Source: Streptomyces rubellomurinus (GTDB taxonomy: Bacteria; Actinomycetota; Actinomycetes; Streptomycetales; Streptomycetaceae). From it: 64,000 nt of DNA. The DNA lies in assembly GCF_000961885.1 (NCBI RefSeq), contig NZ_JZKH01000012.1, forward strand, positions 1 through 64,000, read 5' to 3'. The first letter of the stretch is position 1. Each line of letters begins with the position of its first letter. Below, piece after piece: positions 1 to 9,324 of the stretch. The position numbers were made by a program, and so were the translations under genes. Below the pieces are notes generated by a model that was given only the letters and a program-made list of their open reading frames with translations, made no database searches and was not told the DNA's origin.

Positions 1-243
1 GGGGTGGGGCGGCGGTGGGGTGGTGGCGGGGCGGCCGGGGTGGGCGGGCACCGGCCCGGTGGGGGTGTGCCAGCTGGGCCCGCCCTCTTACGGAATGACC
101 GATTTCCCCCTAGGCTGCTGGTTGCCCCCTTGTTACTGGCCGGTACCACGCAGGTTTCCGCACCGGTCGCGAGCGGGCCCGGCGACCGGCCCCCACGGCG
201 CCGCGCCACCCCTCAGACGGCCACCCGCCTCCGGAGGTCCTCG
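1..243. other. Upstream region of acyl-CoA ligase, no gene assigned
   Basis: The first 60 bases are strongly G-rich on the + strand, with several runs of three to four G. An open frame continues upstream of the ligase start, but its translation is Gly/Arg/Pro-rich and unlike the enzyme family, so it is treated as untranslated. No convincing -35/-10 pair was identified. The ribosome binding site for the next gene, GGAGG, lies at 233-237. Confidence 0.5.
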
Positions 244-2166
244 TTGAGTTCCGCGCAGTCCCTGATCGGCTCCGGCAGTGCCGACATCGTCGCCGGGCGC
301 CCCGCCTCCGTCGCCCACCTGTTCCTGGAGCGCGTCGCCCTCACCCCGAACGCCGAGGCCTACCGCTACCCCGCGGCGGTCGACCCGCAGGCCGCGGACG
401 GCGCCCCCGGCGCGGAGCAGTGGCGTTCGCTCACCTGGGCGCAGACCGCCGTCCGGGTCAAGGCGGTGGCGGCCGGCCTGATGGCGCTCGGCATCCAGGC
501 GGAGGACCGGGTCGCGCTGGCCTCCTCCACCAGGCTCGAGTGGGTGCTCGCCGACCTCGGGGCGATGTGCGCGGGCGCCGCCATCACCACGGTCTACCCC
601 AGCACCAACACGGACGAGACCGCCTTCATCCTGTCCGACTCCGGCTCCAAGGCGCTGTTCGCCGAGAACGCCGCCCAGCTGGCCAAGGCCGTCGAGCAGA
701 TCGACCAGCTGCCCGAGCTGCGCACCGTCGTCCTCTTCGACGCCCCGGCCGGGACGCCCGAGGCGGCCGGCCTGGAGGTGATCACCCTCGGCGAGCTGGA
801 GCGGCGCGGCGCCGCGTACCTGGAGGAGCACCCGGACGCCGTCGAGAAGGCCGTGGCCGCGCTCGACAAGGAGCAGCTCGCCACCCTCATCTACACCTCC
901 GGCACCACCGGCCGCCCCAAGGGCGTGCGCCTGGTGCACGACTGCTGGGCGTACGAGGGGCGGGCCCAGGAGGTCAGCGGCCTGCTGGCCGCCGACGACG
1001 TCCAGTACATGTGGCTGCCGCTGTCGCACGTCTTCGGCAAGACCCTGATCTCCGGCCAGATCGCCACCGGGCACGTGATGGCCCTGGACGGCCGGGTCGA
1101 CCGGATCATCCACAACCTGCCGGTCATCCGGCCGACCACGATGGCCTCCGCGCCGCGCATCTTCGAGAAGGTCTACAACGGCATCGCCGGCAAGGCCCGG
1201 GCCGAGGGCGGCGCCAAGTACAAGATCTTCATGTGGGCCGCCCAGGTCGCCCGCGAGTACGCCCGGGTCGTCCAGGAGAGCCGGATCGCCACCGGCACCG
1301 AGAGCGCCCCGCTCGGCCTGCGGCTGCAGCACGCGCTGGCCGACAGACTGGTGTACGCCAAGATCCGGGCGGCCTTCGGCGGCCGGTTCCGCGGCGCGGT
1401 GTCCGGCAGCGCCGCCCTCGCCCCCGAGATCGGCTACTTCTTCCTCGGCGCCGGCGTGCCCATCCTGGAGGGCTACGGGCTCAGCGAGACCAGCGCCGGC
1501 TCCTGCGTCAACCGCCGGGAGGACGTGCGGATCGGCACCGTCGGCCGCCCGCTGCCCGGCACCGAGGTGCGGATCGCCGAGGACGGCGAGATCCTGCTGC
1601 GCGGCCCCGGCGTCATGCGCGGCTACCACAACCTGCCGGAGAAGACCGCCGAGGTCCTGGAGCCGGACGGCTGGTTCCACACCGAGGACATCGGCGAGCT
1701 CACCCCGGACGGCTTCCTGCGCATCACCGACCGCAAGAAGGACCTGTTCAAGACCTCCGGCGGCAAGTACGTGGCGCCCAGCGAGGTCGAGGGCAAGTTC
1801 AAGGCGGTGTGCCCGTTCGCCAGCAACATCCTGGTGATCGGCAACGGCCGCAACTACTGCACCGCGCTGATCGGCCTCGACGAGTCGGTGATCATGCCGT
1901 GGGCCGCCGAGCACGGCCTGGCCGGCAAGTCCTACGCCGAGGTCGCCGCCGACCCGGCCGTGCACAAGCTGATCGAGGGCTTCGTCAAGCGGCTCAACGG
2001 CGAGCTGCAGCGCTGGCAGACGATCAAGAAGTTCCACCTGCTGCCGCGCGACCTCGACGTCGAGCACGGCGAGCTCACCCCGAGCCTGAAGATCAAGCGC
2101 CCGGTCGTCGAGCGGGTCTACGCGGACGCCGTCGCCGCGATGTACGCGGGCGCCAACGAGGCCTGA
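244..2166 (+). CDS. Long-chain fatty acid--CoA ligase (AMP-binding)
   Basis: Activates a fatty acid with ATP to an acyl-adenylate and then to acyl-CoA (ANL superfamily, FadD-like). The AMP-binding signature TSGTTGRPKG lies near residue 220. The later GYGLSET motif and the DRKKDLFKTSGGKYVAP hinge/A10-type lysine region are intact, so it should be active. The open frame extends upstream to position 4. A TTG at 244 is chosen because GGAGG sits 6 bases before it and family similarity begins there; this gives 640 aa, close to long bacterial FadD proteins. It probably stands alone: a strong hairpin follows and overlaps the promoter of the next gene. Chain-length preference cannot be read from sequence. 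Confidence 0.9.
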   Translation: MSSAQSLIGSGSADIVAGRPASVAHLFLERVALTPNAEAYRYPAAVDPQAADGAPGAEQWRSLTWAQTAVRVKAVAAGLMALGIQAEDRVALASSTRLEWVLADLGAMCAGAAITTVYPSTNTDETAFILSDSGSKALFAENAAQLAKAVEQIDQLPELRTVVLFDAPAGTPEAAGLEVITLGELERRGAAYLEEHPDAVEKAVAALDKEQLATLIYTSGTTGRPKGVRLVHDCWAYEGRAQEVSGLLAADDVQYMWLPLSHVFGKTLISGQIATGHVMALDGRVDRIIHNLPVIRPTTMASAPRIFEKVYNGIAGKARAEGGAKYKIFMWAAQVAREYARVVQESRIATGTESAPLGLRLQHALADRLVYAKIRAAFGGRFRGAVSGSAALAPEIGYFFLGAGVPILEGYGLSETSAGSCVNRREDVRIGTVGRPLPGTEVRIAEDGEILLRGPGVMRGYHNLPEKTAEVLEPDGWFHTEDIGELTPDGFLRITDRKKDLFKTSGGKYVAPSEVEGKFKAVCPFASNILVIGNGRNYCTALIGLDESVIMPWAAEHGLAGKSYAEVAADPAVHKLIEGFVKRLNGELQRWQTIKKFHLLPRDLDVEHGELTPSLKIKRPVVERVYADAVAAMYAGANEA

Positions 2167-2174
2167 GCCCGCCC

Positions 2175-2224
2175 GTCCCGTACGGTCCGCCGGCCCGCGC
2201 CGGTTCGGGCGGGCCGTACGGGAC
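2175..2224 (+). terminator. Rho-independent-type hairpin after acyl-CoA ligase
   Basis: An 11-bp perfect stem, GTCCCGTACGG (2175-2185) with CCGTACGGGAC (2214-2224), is extended inward by further GC pairs. There is no U tract, as is usual in this group. The right arm runs into the -10 hexamer of hemW, so terminator and promoter share bases. Confidence 0.6.
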
Positions 2225-2233
2225 AATGGGGGC
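2222..2233 (+). promoter_or_regulatory. hemW -10 element, predicted leaderless start
   Basis: GACAAT at 2222-2227 is followed by six bases and then the hemW ATG at 2234. This places the expected transcription start on or next to the start codon. No Shine-Dalgarno sequence precedes the ATG. Confidence 0.55.
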
Positions 2234-3463
2234 ATGCCCTCCGCACTCCCCGACGGCGAACCGGTGCCGTCCGACGGCTCCCTGCCCGCGCACGCCCTCA
2301 CCGGGCTCGGCTCGCGGCCGTTCGGCTTCTACCTGCACGTGCCCTACTGCGCCAGCCGCTGCGGCTACTGCGACTTCAACACCTACACCGCCACCGAGCT
2401 GCGCTCCTCCGGTGCCGTCGCCTCCCAGGAGACGTACGCGGACAACGTGGTCGCCGAGATCCGGCTCGCCCGGAAGGTGCTGGGCTCCGCCGACCTGCCG
2501 GTGCGCACCGTCTTCCTCGGCGGCGGCACCCCGACCCTGCTGCCCGCCCGCGACCTGGTGAAGATGCTCGCCGCGATCCGCGACGAGTTCGGGCTCGCCG
2601 ACGACGCCGAGGTCACCACCGAGGCCAACCCGGAGTCCGTCGACCCGGCCTACCTGGCCGAACTGCGCGAGGGCGGCTACAACCGGATCTCCTTCGGCAT
2701 GCAGAGCGCCCGCCCGCACGTGCTGCGGCTGCTCGACCGCCACCACACCCCCGGCCGCCCCGAGGCCTGCGTCGCCGAGGCCCGCGCGGCCGGCTTCGAG
2801 CACGTCAACCTCGACCTCATCTACGGCACCCCCGGCGAGAGCGACGACGACTGGCGGGCCTCCCTGGACGCCGCCATCGGCGCCGGGCCCGACCACGTCT
2901 CCGCGTACTCCCTCATCGTCGAGGACGGCACCCGGCTCGCCGCCCGCGTCAAGCGCGGCGAACTGCCGATGATCGACGACGACGTGCACGCCGACCGCTA
3001 CCTCATCGCCGAACAGGCGCTCAGCGCGGCCGGCTTCGCCTGGTACGAGGTCTCCAACTGGGCGACCACCCCCGAGGGCCGCTGCCGCCACAACGAGCTC
3101 TACTGGACCGGCGCCGACTGGTGGGGCGCCGGCCCGGGCGCCCACAGCCACGTCGGCGGCGTCCGCTGGTGGAACGCCAAGCACCCCGCCGCCTACGCCC
3201 GGGCCCTCGCCGAGCACCGCACCCCCGCCCAGGCCCGCGAGGTCCTCGCCGACGAGGACCGCCGGGTGGAGCGCATCCTCCTGGAACTGCGCCTGGAGCA
3301 GGGCGTCCCGCTCTCCCTCCTCACCGCGACCGGCCGCACCGCCGCCGCCCGCGCCCTCGCGGACGGCCTCCTCGCCGCAGGCCCGTACGAGCAGGGCCGC
3401 GCTGCCCTCACCCTCCAGGGCAGGCTCCTCGCGGACGGGGTCGTGCGGGATTTGGTGGACTGA
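2234..3463 (+). CDS. hemW: Radical SAM protein HemW (coproporphyrinogen III oxidase-like)
   Basis: Radical SAM protein of the HemN/HemW family. The cluster motif CxxxCxxC is at Cys39, Cys43 and Cys46 (YCASRCGYC), followed by GGGTPTLL. At 409 aa it is HemW-sized. It lacks an extra cysteine next to the cluster motif (CDFN follows), which fits HemW (heme chaperone/transfer) better than true HemN oxygen-independent oxidases; that functional split is family knowledge. The ATG at 2234 sits 6 bases after a GACAAT -10, so the mRNA is probably leaderless. In actinobacteria it usually lies just upstream of the DUF3097/hrcA/dnaJ block, as here. Confidence 0.9.
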   Translation: MPSALPDGEPVPSDGSLPAHALTGLGSRPFGFYLHVPYCASRCGYCDFNTYTATELRSSGAVASQETYADNVVAEIRLARKVLGSADLPVRTVFLGGGTPTLLPARDLVKMLAAIRDEFGLADDAEVTTEANPESVDPAYLAELREGGYNRISFGMQSARPHVLRLLDRHHTPGRPEACVAEARAAGFEHVNLDLIYGTPGESDDDWRASLDAAIGAGPDHVSAYSLIVEDGTRLAARVKRGELPMIDDDVHADRYLIAEQALSAAGFAWYEVSNWATTPEGRCRHNELYWTGADWWGAGPGAHSHVGGVRWWNAKHPAAYARALAEHRTPAQAREVLADEDRRVERILLELRLEQGVPLSLLTATGRTAAARALADGLLAAGPYEQGRAALTLQGRLLADGVVRDLVD

Positions 3464-3491
3464 TCAGTGGTCCAATGGCGGCCGTTCTCCG

Positions 3492-4319
3492 TCAGTCCGG
3501 GAGCGTGGTGAAGTCGATCAGTTCCTCCACCCGGCCGAGGAGTTCGGGCTCCAGGTCCTTGTAGCTGTGCACCTTCGAGAGGATGTGCCTCCAGGCGGCC
3601 GGGGTGTCCGCCGGCCAGCCGAGGCGGCGGCAGGTGCCCTCCTTCCAGTCCTCGCCGCGGGGGACGGCGGGCCAGGCGGGGATGCCGACGCTCGACGGCT
3701 TCACGGCCTGCCAGATGTCGATGTAGGGGTGGCCGACGACCAGCACCGACGTACCGGTGACCTGGGCGGCGATGCGGTGCTCCTTGGTGCCCGGGAGCAG
3801 GTGGTCGACCAGGACGCCGAGGCGGCGGCCGGGGCCGGGGGCGAAGTCGGCGACGATCGCGGGCAGGTCGTCGATGCCCCGCAGGTACTCGACGACGACG
3901 CCCTCGATCCGCAGGTCGTCGCCCCACACCCGCTCGACCAGTTCGGCGTCGTGCCGCCCCTCGACGTAGATGCGGGACTCGCGGGCGACCCGGGCGCGGG
4001 CGCCGGGGACGGCGACCGAGCCGGAGGCGGTGCGGCCCGGGGCGCGGGAGGGGGCGGGGCCGGCCGGGCGGACCAGGGTGACGACCCGGCCCTCCAGCAG
4101 GAAGCCGCGCGGCACCAGCGGGAACACCCGGTGCTTGCCGAAACGGTCCTCCAGGGTGACGGTGAACCCCTCCGCCGTCCTCTCGCAGCGCACCACCGCC
4201 CCGCAGAAGCCGGTGGCCGCCTCCTCCACGACCAGGTCGCGCTCGGCGGCCACCTCCGGGGCGGGGGCCTGCTTCTTCCACGGCGGGGTCAGGTCGGGTC
4301 CGTACTGGCGGCTGCGCAT
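3492..4319 (-). CDS. DUF3097 domain-containing protein
   Basis: A 275-aa protein matching the actinobacterial DUF3097 family, whose function is unknown. The N-terminus (MRSRQYGPDLTPPWKK), the conserved RIYVEGRHDAELVE segment and the DHLLPGTKEHRIAA segment are characteristic. The VEGRHDAELVE and later GHPYIDIWQA pieces resemble a Toprim-like nucleotide-binding fold, which is an inference only. It is convergent with hemW, with a 28-base gap. The ATG at 4319 is the first in frame; no strong ribosome binding site is visible. Soluble, no signal peptide. Confidence 0.85.
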   Translation of the reverse strand: MRSRQYGPDLTPPWKKQAPAPEVAAERDLVVEEAATGFCGAVVRCERTAEGFTVTLEDRFGKHRVFPLVPRGFLLEGRVVTLVRPAGPAPSRAPGRTASGSVAVPGARARVARESRIYVEGRHDAELVERVWGDDLRIEGVVVEYLRGIDDLPAIVADFAPGPGRRLGVLVDHLLPGTKEHRIAAQVTGTSVLVVGHPYIDIWQAVKPSSVGIPAWPAVPRGEDWKEGTCRRLGWPADTPAAWRHILSKVHSYKDLEPELLGRVEELIDFTTLPD

Positions 4320-4343
4320 GGGAGCGACTATACGGACGGACCG

Positions 4344-4928
4344 TCAGAGCCCCGGCGCGCCCCAGACCGGGAACCAGCGGGAGAGGTCCTTCTCCAGCCG
4401 CAGGTCGTTCCCCAGCGCGGCGTTGACCTGCAGCTCCAGCGGACTGTTGCGGCGCTCGCCGCCGCCGGGCATCGGGGCGAACGGGTAGAAGGTGCCGCGC
4501 TTGTACAGGTAGACCAGCGCCAGCGACTGCCCCTGCGCGTTACGGAAGGCGACCAGCGAGCAGAGCAGCTGCGGCCCGAAGCCGTTCGCCTCCAGCTCGC
4601 TGTTGACCGCGTGCAGGTCGTTGACCAGCTCCGGCAGCTCCTCGGGCGAGTGCCGGGCGAGCAGCCAGGAGTAGCCGTAGCCGTCCTTGGAGGCCTCGAC
4701 GGGGACGCCGCCGCGCGCGGTGTCGGCGTCGAGCAGGGCGCGGACCTGCTGTTCGACCTGGACGAAGGCCGCGCCCTCGACGGCCGCGAAGCAGACCGCG
4801 CCGAGCCCGGTGGGCAGGAACCCGGCGGCGGCCTCCAGGGTGAGGGCGGCGGACGGCACGCCGAACAGCTGGTCGAGGTCGGGCTTGACGGGCTTGCTGC
4901 GGCCGAACAGGGTGTCCAGGAATCCCAC
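4344..4928 (-). CDS. PspA-associated protein PspAB-like
   Basis: A 194-aa cytosolic protein that follows htpX in the same direction with a 40-base gap. It matches the small family annotated as PspAB in actinobacteria, a conserved partner of the membrane protease HtpX; the biochemical role is unknown. The N-terminus [22 protein letters not shown] is typical. The start is a GTG at 4928 preceded by AGAGGA at a suitable distance. Linkage to HtpX suggests a role in envelope stress or membrane protein quality control (inference from context). Confidence 0.75.
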   Translation of the reverse strand: MGFLDTLFGRSKPVKPDLDQLFGVPSAALTLEAAAGFLPTGLGAVCFAAVEGAAFVQVEQQVRALLDADTARGGVPVEASKDGYGYSWLLARHSPEELPELVNDLHAVNSELEANGFGPQLLCSLVAFRNAQGQSLALVYLYKRGTFYPFAPMPGGGERRNSPLELQVNAALGNDLRLEKDLSRWFPVWGAPGL

Positions 4929-4968
4929 GGCGGTCCTCTCGTGTGCCGGTGTTCGTGTGCCGGTGCGG

Positions 4969-5892
4969 TCAGCGGCCGAGCTGCTCGGAGATCCTCGCGA
5001 GCTGCGCCAGCCGCTTCTCCAGCGTCGGGTGGGTGGAGAACAGCTGCGAGGCGGTCTCCCGGGCGCTCAGCGCGGGGGCGAAGTAGAAGGCGTTGTACGG
5101 CTGGGACTTGCGCAGGTCCTCGGTGGGGATGGCGGCGATCTGCCCGGTGACCTTGGTGAGGGCGGAGGCGAGGGCGCTGGGCCGGCCGGTGAGCTGGGCG
5201 GCGGCGCGGTCGGCGGCGAGCTCGCGGTAGCGGGAGAGCAGCCGGGTGAGCAGGAAGCTGATGGCGTAGACGACCATCGACACCAGCGGGATGACCAGGG
5301 CCGCGATGGCCGCGTTCTGGTCGTTGTTGTTGCGCCCGCCGCCGCCCATGAACCCGCCGTACAGGGCGATCCGGGTCATCGCCCCGGCGAGGACGCCGAG
5401 GAAGCCGGCGATGGTCATCACGGCGACGTCCCGGTGGGCGACGTGCGACAGCTCGTGCGCGAGGACGCCCTCCAGTTCCTCGGGCTCCAGCCGGCGCAGC
5501 AGGCCGGTGGTGACGCAGACCACGGCGTTCTGCGGGTTGCGGCCGGTGGCGAAGGCGTTCGGCATGTCGTTGTCGGCGACCGCCACCCGGGGCTTGGGCA
5601 TGTCGGCGAGGGCGCAGAGCCGGTCGACGGTGCCGTGCAACTGGGGATACTGCTCGGGGCTGACCGGGCGGGCGCCCATCGCCCGTTCGGTGATCTTGTC
5701 GCTGAACCAGAACTGGGCCACGAACAGCCCGCCGGAGATCAGGACGATCAGCGGCCAGGCGCCGCGCAGCAGCGCGATCAGCAGACCGGTGAATCCGACG
5801 TACAGCAGCCCGATCACGAACATGGTGGCGACCATGCGGCTGGTCAGGCCGCGGTCGGGGGCGAACCGGGTGTGCTGACCCGAGCTGGTCAT
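4969..5892 (-). CDS. htpX: Zinc metalloprotease HtpX
   Basis: Membrane-bound M48 family zinc protease that degrades misfolded membrane proteins. The zinc motif HELSH is at residues 146-150, and the third ligand region RELAADRAA lies about 75 residues later. Two N-terminal hydrophobic segments (about 20-40 and 47-63) and two further ones around 155-215 match HtpX topology. Length 307 aa is normal. A Gly/Asn-rich loop, [11 protein letters not shown], links two membrane segments. The start ATG at 5892 has an AGGAG-type site about 6 bases upstream. It leads a two-gene unit with the PspAB-like gene. Confidence 0.93.
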   Translation of the reverse strand: MTSSGQHTRFAPDRGLTSRMVATMFVIGLLYVGFTGLLIALLRGAWPLIVLISGGLFVAQFWFSDKITERAMGARPVSPEQYPQLHGTVDRLCALADMPKPRVAVADNDMPNAFATGRNPQNAVVCVTTGLLRRLEPEELEGVLAHELSHVAHRDVAVMTIAGFLGVLAGAMTRIALYGGFMGGGGRNNNDQNAAIAALVIPLVSMVVYAISFLLTRLLSRYRELAADRAAAQLTGRPSALASALTKVTGQIAAIPTEDLRKSQPYNAFYFAPALSARETASQLFSTHPTLEKRLAQLARISEQLGR

Positions 5893-6018
5893 CGCTTGCT
5901 CCTCCCAACGCCGTCGCTTTCGATGCTGCCACCCGGACGGCCGCCGGGCACCACCCGCGCGCGGGTCGTGTCGCGCCGGCCGGGCGGAACTGCGGGCAGG
6001 ATCACCCCCGCCGGGCCG

Positions 6019-6047
6019 TTCCTGCGGTCGGACCCGGGCCGTACACT
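6019..6047 (+). promoter_or_regulatory. Possible hrcA promoter
   Basis: TTCCTG (6019-6024) and TACACT (6042-6047) are separated by 17 bases and lie just before the CIRCE element, so HrcA bound at CIRCE would sit over the early transcribed region. The -35 match is weak. A second -10-like TACGGT lies at 6054-6059. Confidence 0.35.
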
Positions 6048-6060
6048 GGCAGGTACGGTT

Positions 6061-6087
6061 CTGGCACTCGCGTGTTCAGAGTGCCAG
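6061..6087. promoter_or_regulatory. CIRCE operator of hrcA
   Basis: A perfect inverted repeat: CTGGCACTC (6061-6069), nine bases, then GAGTGCCAG (6079-6087). Arm length, the nine-base spacer and the GCACTC/GAGTGC core are those of the HrcA-binding CIRCE element (usual outer bases TTA/TAA are CTG/CAG here, as expected in high-GC actinobacteria). It lies 72 bases before the hrcA start, indicating autorepression of the hrcA-dnaJ unit. Confidence 0.9.
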
Positions 6088-6159
6088 GATCAGGGTCCTT
6101 CGCCGGAGCGGCCCGCAGCATCACAGACGGACAACGTGCGAAGACGGAGGTGCGTGCCC

Positions 6160-7194
6160 ATGGCCGGTGAGGTCCGCCAGCTGGACGAGCGCAAGCTCGC
6201 CGTGCTGCGCGCCATCGTCCAGGACTACGTCGGCACCGAGGAGCCGGTCGGCTCCAAGGCGCTGGTGGAGCGGCACAACCTCGGCGTCTCCCCGGCGACG
6301 GTGCGCAACGACATGGCGGCGCTGGAGGAGGAGGGCTACATCCACCAGCCGCACACCAGCGCCGGGCGCATCCCCACCGACAAGGGCTACCGGCTGTTCG
6401 TCGACCGGCTGGCCGAGGTCAAGCCGATGAGCGCCCCCGAGCGCCGGGCGATCCGGCACTTCCTGGACGGCGCCGTCGACCTGGACGACGTGGTCGCGCG
6501 CACCGTGCGGCTGCTCGCCCAGCTGACCCGTCAGGTGGCCGTCGTCCAGTACCCGTCGCTGTCGCGCTCGACGGTGCGGCACATCGAGCTGGTGGCGCTG
6601 GCCCCGGCGAAGGTGATGCTGGTGCTGATCACCAACACCGGCCGGGTCGAGCAGCGGATGGTGGACTGCCCGGGCGCGGTCGGCGAGACCCTCCTGGCGG
6701 ACCTGCGGGCCCGGATCAACGCGCGGGCGGCGGGCCAACGCCTGCCGGACGTCCCGGGGCTCCTGGAGGAGCTGCCGGGCCTGTTCGAACAGGCCGACCG
6801 GCCGGCCGTCAGTACGGTCCTGGCGACGCTGTTCGAGGCGCTCGCCGAGCAGAACGAGGAGCGGATCATGCTGGCCGGCACGGCCAACCTGACCCGCTTC
6901 GGCCACGACTTCCCGCTCACCATCCAGCCGGTGCTCGAAGCCCTGGAGGAGCAGGTCGTCCTGCTCCGCCTCCTGGGTGAGACCGCGGACGCGGGGATGA
7001 CGGTCCGGATCGGCCGGGAGATCGCGTACGAGGGGCTGAATTCCACCTCGGTCGTGTCGGTCGGCTACGGTTCGGGCGACGAGAGCGTGGCCAAACTGGG
7101 GGTGATCGGTCCGACCCGGATGGACTACCCGGGCACAATGGGGGCGGTGCGGGCGGTGGCACGGTACGTGGGCCAGATCCTGGCCGAGTCGTAG
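6160..7194 (+). CDS. hrcA: Heat-inducible transcription repressor HrcA
   Basis: Represses heat-shock genes by binding CIRCE; activity depends on GroEL in characterised systems. The N-terminal winged helix contains the family signature [21 protein letters not shown] stretch (here [20 protein letters not shown]) at about residues 45-65, followed by the [14 protein letters not shown] segment. Length 344 aa is standard. The ATG at 6160 is preferred (GGAGG at 6146-6150, nine-base spacing); an in-frame GTG at 6154 is possible. It is followed after 79 bases by dnaJ, the usual order. A CIRCE element upstream implies self-regulation. Confidence 0.95.
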   Translation: MAGEVRQLDERKLAVLRAIVQDYVGTEEPVGSKALVERHNLGVSPATVRNDMAALEEEGYIHQPHTSAGRIPTDKGYRLFVDRLAEVKPMSAPERRAIRHFLDGAVDLDDVVARTVRLLAQLTRQVAVVQYPSLSRSTVRHIELVALAPAKVMLVLITNTGRVEQRMVDCPGAVGETLLADLRARINARAAGQRLPDVPGLLEELPGLFEQADRPAVSTVLATLFEALAEQNEERIMLAGTANLTRFGHDFPLTIQPVLEALEEQVVLLRLLGETADAGMTVRIGREIAYEGLNSTSVVSVGYGSGDESVAKLGVIGPTRMDYPGTMGAVRAVARYVGQILAES

Positions 7195-7200
7195 CACAGA

Positions 7201-7228
7201 GCCGGCGTTAAGAGTTTTAACGGCCGGC
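7201..7228 (+). other. Hairpin between hrcA and dnaJ
   Basis: GCCGGCGTTAA (7201-7211) pairs with TTAACGGCCGGC (7217-7228) with one bulged base and a five-base loop. It may attenuate or process the hrcA-dnaJ transcript. There is no U tract. Confidence 0.45.
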
Positions 7229-7273
7229 GACCAGTCGCAGCACTATCTACAGGCGGAACAAGCGGAGCATTTG

Positions 7274-8416
7274 GTGGCCACGGACTACTACGCGGTACTC
7301 GGCGTCCGACGGGATGCGGGGCAGGACGAGATCAAGAAGGCGTTCCGGCGCCTGGCGCGCGAACTGCACCCGGACGTCAACCCGGACCCGAAGACGCAGG
7401 AGCGGTTCAAGGAGATCAACGCCGCCTACGAGGTGCTCTCCGACCCGCAGAAGCGCCAGGTCTACGACCTCGGCGGCGACCCGCTCTCCCCGGGCGGCGG
7501 CGGCGGTGCGGGCGGCTTCGGCGCCGGCGCGGCGGGCTTCGGCTTCTCCGACATCATGGACGCCTTCTTCGGCGCCGCGGCCGGCCAGCGCGGCCCGCGC
7601 TCGCGCACCCGCCGCGGCCAGGACGCCATGATCCGGCTGGAGATCACCCTGGAGGAGGCCGCGTTCGGCACCACCAAGGAGCTCCAGGTCGACACCGCCG
7701 TCACCTGCACCACGTGCAGCGGCGAGGGCGCGGCCCCCGGCACCTCCGCGCAGACCTGCGACATGTGCCGCGGCAAGGGCGAGGTCTCCCAGGTGACCCG
7801 GTCCTTCCTGGGCCAGGTCATGACCTCCCGCCCCTGCCCGCAGTGCCAGGGCTTCGGCACCGTCGTGCCGACCCCGTGCCCGGAGTGCGCCGGCGACGGC
7901 CGGGTCCGCGCCCGCCGCACCCTGACGGTCAAGATCCCGGCCGGTGTCGACAACGGCACCCGCATCCAGCTGGCCGGCGAGGGCGAGGTCGGCCCCGGCG
8001 GCGGCCCGGCCGGCGACCTGTACGTCGAGATCGCCGAGACCACCCACAGCGTCTTCCAGCGCCGCGGCGACGACCTGCACTGCACCGTCACCATCCCGAT
8101 GACGGCCGCCTCGCTCGGCACCCAGGTGCCGCTGCAGACCCTGGACGGGCTGGAGGAGGTCGACATCCGGCCCGGCACCCAGTCCGGCCAGTCGATCCCG
8201 CTGCACGGCCGCGGCATCACCCACCTGCGCGGCGGCGGCCGGGGCGACCTGATAGTGCACGTCGAGGTGCAGACGCCCACCAAGCTCGACGCCGAGCAGG
8301 AGGACCTGCTGCGCCGGCTCGCGGTGCTGCGCGGCGAGGAGCGGCCGTCCGGCCAGTTCGCGCCGGGCCAGCAGGGGCTGTTCTCGCGCCTGAAGGACGC
8401 CTTCAACGGCCGCTGA
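7274..8416 (+). CDS. dnaJ: Molecular chaperone DnaJ (type I, DnaJ2)
   Basis: Co-chaperone that stimulates DnaK ATP hydrolysis. It has an N-terminal J domain with HPD at residues 32-34, a Gly/Phe-rich linker (about 73-95), and four zinc-binding CxxCxGxG repeats ([32 protein letters not shown]), then C-terminal substrate-binding domains. The frame opens with TTG at 7271, but GTG at 7274 gives the conserved start [10 protein letters not shown] and has GGAG at 7264-7267. At 380 aa it is the HrcA-linked DnaJ2 of actinobacteria, distinct from the copy found in dnaK operons. Likely under HrcA control by read-through. Confidence 0.95.
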   Translation: MATDYYAVLGVRRDAGQDEIKKAFRRLARELHPDVNPDPKTQERFKEINAAYEVLSDPQKRQVYDLGGDPLSPGGGGGAGGFGAGAAGFGFSDIMDAFFGAAAGQRGPRSRTRRGQDAMIRLEITLEEAAFGTTKELQVDTAVTCTTCSGEGAAPGTSAQTCDMCRGKGEVSQVTRSFLGQVMTSRPCPQCQGFGTVVPTPCPECAGDGRVRARRTLTVKIPAGVDNGTRIQLAGEGEVGPGGGPAGDLYVEIAETTHSVFQRRGDDLHCTVTIPMTAASLGTQVPLQTLDGLEEVDIRPGTQSGQSIPLHGRGITHLRGGGRGDLIVHVEVQTPTKLDAEQEDLLRRLAVLRGEERPSGQFAPGQQGLFSRLKDAFNGR

Positions 8417-8433
8417 GTCCTGCTCGTCGTGAG

Positions 8434-8464
8434 GGGTGCCGGGGGGAGACCCCCGGCACCCTTT
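8434..8464 (+). terminator. Terminator after dnaJ
   Basis: A 12-bp perfect stem, GGGTGCCGGGGG (8434-8445) and CCCCCGGCACCC (8450-8461), has a GAGA loop and is followed by TTT. It lies between dnaJ and rsmE. Confidence 0.75.
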
Positions 8465-8496
8465 CCGTGTTCCCACCCACCCGGAGGTACCCCGTC

Positions 8497-9246
8497 ATGA
8501 CCGCGCCCGTCTTCGTCGTCGAGACCGAGCGGATCGCCGCCGCCGCGCCCGGCTCGGTGGTGCGCCTGGACGGGCCGGAGGGGCGGCACGCGGCCGCGGT
8601 GAAGCGGCTGGCGGCCGGCGAGGCGGTGACGCTGGCGGACGGGCTGGGGCTCGGCGTGGACGGGACGGTCGCCGAGGTGCTCGGCAAGGACGCGATCGAC
8701 GTGACGGTGGCCGCCGTGCGCCGCGAGCCGCGGCCGGCGCCGCGGATCGTGGTCGTCCAGGCGCTGCCGAAGGGCGACCGCGGCGAACTGGCCGTGGAGA
8801 CCATGACCGAGGTCGGCGTGGACGCGGTGATCCCCTGGTCGGCCTCGCGCTGCATCACCCAGTGGAAGGGCGAGCGCGGCGCCAAGGCCCTCGCCAAGTG
8901 GCGGGCCACCGCCCGGGAGGCGGGCAAGCAGTCCCGCCGGCTGCGCTTCCCCGAGGTGGGCGAGCCGATGACGACCCGCCAGCTGCTGCCCGTGCTGGCC
9001 GGGGCCGCGTTCGCCGCCGTGCTGCACGAGGAGGGCGCCGAGCCGCTGGCGCACGCCGCGCTGCCGGAGGACGGCGACGTGGTGCTGGTGGTCGGCCCGG
9101 AGGGCGGCGTGTCGCCGGAGGAACTGGCGGCCTTCGCCGAGGCGGGCGCGAAGCCGTACCGGCTCGGCCCCTCGGTGCTGCGCACCTCGACCGCCGGGGT
9201 GGCGGCGGGCGCGCTGCTGCTGGGGCGCACCGGCCGCTGGTCCTGA
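8497..9246 (+). CDS. rsmE: 16S rRNA m3U1498 methyltransferase RsmE
   Basis: SPOUT-class methyltransferase that uses SAM to methylate N3 of U1498 in 16S rRNA. The C-terminal knot motifs are present: LVVGPEGGVSPEEL near residues 195-208 and the closing LGPSVLRTSTAGVAA stretch near 225-240. The N-terminal PUA-like region starts MTAPVFVVE. ATG 8497 has GGAGG at 8483-8487. Length 249 aa is normal. It is typically located after dnaJ. A terminator separates it from dnaJ, so it may have its own promoter. Confidence 0.93.
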   Translation: MTAPVFVVETERIAAAAPGSVVRLDGPEGRHAAAVKRLAAGEAVTLADGLGLGVDGTVAEVLGKDAIDVTVAAVRREPRPAPRIVVVQALPKGDRGELAVETMTEVGVDAVIPWSASRCITQWKGERGAKALAKWRATAREAGKQSRRLRFPEVGEPMTTRQLLPVLAGAAFAAVLHEEGAEPLAHAALPEDGDVVLVVGPEGGVSPEELAAFAEAGAKPYRLGPSVLRTSTAGVAAGALLLGRTGRWS

Positions 9247-9312
9247 GCGGCCCAGCTCCCGAGCGCCGGGCGCGTCTGCCGAAATCCCGGGCGGTCGGGC
9301 GGTGCGGCTGCC

Positions 9313-9324
9313 TACGCTGGCCGG
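9313..9324 (+). promoter_or_regulatory. -10 element of the tricorn-protease gene, predicted leaderless
   Basis: TACGCT at 9313-9318 is followed by six bases and the GTG start at 9325. No Shine-Dalgarno sequence is present. Confidence 0.5.

Noticed and set aside
1..60. G-rich start of the window as a G-quadruplex regulator
   Set aside because: G runs are irregular and expected by composition; upstream context is missing.
133..2301. Long antisense open frame opposite the acyl-CoA ligase
   Set aside because: Low-complexity Gly/Asp/Val/Leu translation typical of the opposite strand of GC-rich genes; no start signals or family similarity.
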